Below the pieces are notes generated by a model. It did no database searches and had not been told where the DNA came from. It saw only the letters and a list, made by a program, of their open reading frames with translations. A program made the position numbers and the translations under genes. 6,539 nucleotides of DNA from Anaerohalosphaeraceae bacterium (lineage in GTDB: Bacteria > Planctomycetota > Phycisphaerae > Sedimentisphaerales > Anaerohalosphaeraceae). The stretch lies in contig DAOVIC010000102.1 of the NCBI GenBank assembly GCA_030671565.1, positions 1 through 6,539 on the forward strand, given 5' to 3'. Below are positions 5,749-6,539 of the stretch, piece by piece (the first letter of the stretch is position 1; the number at the start of each line of letters is the position of its first letter).

Positions 5749-6539
5749 ATGTCCAAAGAAGTATTCAGCGTCGAAAAACTTACAGAATCTCAGCGTAAAG
5801 CGGTGTTGCACCGTGACGGTCCTCTTTTAGTTCTTGCCGGTCCCGGCAGTGGTAAGACTCGTGTTATTACCTCACGTATCGCAGCTCTGATCGAATCCGG
5901 TGTTAAGCCGTGGCATATCTGCGCGATAACTTTTACGAATAAAGCAGCGGAAGAAATGCGTGATCGCGTTGCGTCGAGTACAAGCGCCCAGGGCGTTCGG
6001 ACGAGTACGTTTCACTCATTGTGTGTCTGGATACTGCGGGTGTATGCGGAACAGGCAGGTTTGGAAAAGAATTTCAGCATCTACGATACCGGCGATCAAA
6101 AGCGGTGTGTTCGTGATGCTATCAAGGCCTGCCATCTGGATAAGAGTAATTTTCCTCCGTCGCGGATGCTTGAGGCGATCTCGAATTATAAGAATAATCT
6201 TGACGATCCGGATTATGCCGCCGAAAGTGCGGACAACTATTACTCAAAGATGGTGGCGAAGATATACGGCAGTTACCAGAAGATACTGTCTAAGAATAAC
6301 GCTCTGGATTTTGACGATCTTCTGGTTAAGACGGCGTTTCTTTTGCGTGACTTTGGCGATGTTCGCAGCGAACTGAATCGCCGGTTCCAATACCTTCTTG
6401 TGGATGAGTATCAAGACACGAACCATGCTCAGTACCAGATCGCCAAAGGTCTTGCGCTGGATCACCGCAATATATGCGTGACGGGTGACCCTGACCAGTC
6501 GATCTACCGTTGGAGAGGTGCGGATATATCAAACATTCT
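5749..6539 (+). CDS. uvrD: UvrD/PcrA/Rep family superfamily 1 DNA helicase, N-terminal part (3' end outside window)
   Basis: This is an ATP-dependent 3'-5' DNA helicase of repair and replication restart, cytoplasmic and acting on single-stranded DNA. The visible 263 residues cover domain 1A and much of 1B. They show the Q-motif LTESQRKAV (11-19), Walker A AGPGSGKT (30-37), motif Ia AITFTNKAAEEM (59-70), motif Ib/Ic TSTFHSL (85-91), motif II DEYQD (219-223) and motif III GDPDQSIYRWRGA (246-258). The frame is still open at the window edge; full relatives run to roughly 650-750 residues, so over half is missing. The ATG at 5749 sits about 10 residues before the Q-motif, as usual for the family. 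Only a weak AGG (5740-5742) precedes it, and a TGA lies in frame at 5695. The motif wording is closest to PcrA/UvrD, but Rep or a paralogue cannot be excluded from this part. A possible operator and promoter lie upstream. Confidence 0.95.
   Translation, partial: MSKEVFSVEKLTESQRKAVLHRDGPLLVLAGPGSGKTRVITSRIAALIESGVKPWHICAITFTNKAAEEMRDRVASSTSAQGVRTSTFHSLCVWILRVYAEQAGLEKNFSIYDTGDQKRCVRDAIKACHLDKSNFPPSRMLEAISNYKNNLDDPDYAAESADNYYSKMVAKIYGSYQKILSKNNALDFDDLLVKTAFLLRDFGDVRSELNRRFQYLLVDEYQDTNHAQYQIAKGLALDHRNICVTGDPDQSIYRWRGADISNI

Noticed and set aside
5960..6376. Arg-rich + strand frame (138 codons) inside the helicase gene
   Set aside because: It is an out-of-frame shadow of the helicase, whose motifs continue unbroken in the correct frame.

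Overview
The window carries five protein genes, all on the + strand, plus one 300-base gap with strong nucleic-acid structure. Base composition is mid-range by eye. The ABC permease and the 595-residue protein look to me like families common in Planctomycetota (Phycisphaerae-type genomes). That is recollection of family style rather than a search result, so I hold the taxonomic guess at low to moderate confidence. Nothing looks phage- or plasmid-derived.

Layout. Bases 1-957 hold the last 318 codons of a heavy-metal P1B-type ATPase; the window opens at the Lys of the DKTGT phosphorylation motif, so the catalytic Asp codon lies immediately upstream. A short gap leads to an ABC exporter pair. 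The ATPase (1043-2239) has a long acidic C-terminal tail with three spaced copies of a VLxxL motif. The multi-pass permease (2232-3599) overlaps it by 8 bases and carries a domain of about 200 residues between membrane helices 3 and 4. After a 61-base AT-rich gap with terminator-like hairpins comes a 595-residue membrane-anchored protein of unknown function (3661-5448). The last gene (5749 to the window end) is the N-terminal third or so of a UvrD/PcrA/Rep superfamily 1 DNA helicase.

The gap at 5449-5748 is the most unusual part. Bases 5463-5625 form one nearly continuous imperfect inverted repeat of 163 nt that folds into an unbranched rod, with about 63 base pairs by hand count. It could be a structured small RNA, a 6S-like rod being one idea, or a fold-back miniature transposable element. 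A second dyad (5623-5646) overlaps its right end. Its CTG-N10-CAG core has the spacing of a proteobacterial LexA box, and it lies upstream of the helicase gene. A plausible promoter (5676-5703) and a local hairpin just after the 595-residue gene are also present.

How the genes fit together. The ABC ATPase and permease almost certainly make one transporter. The 595-residue protein may be a membrane-associated partner, judging by its position and N-terminal anchor, but this is inference. The metal ATPase and the helicase look like independent neighbouring units.
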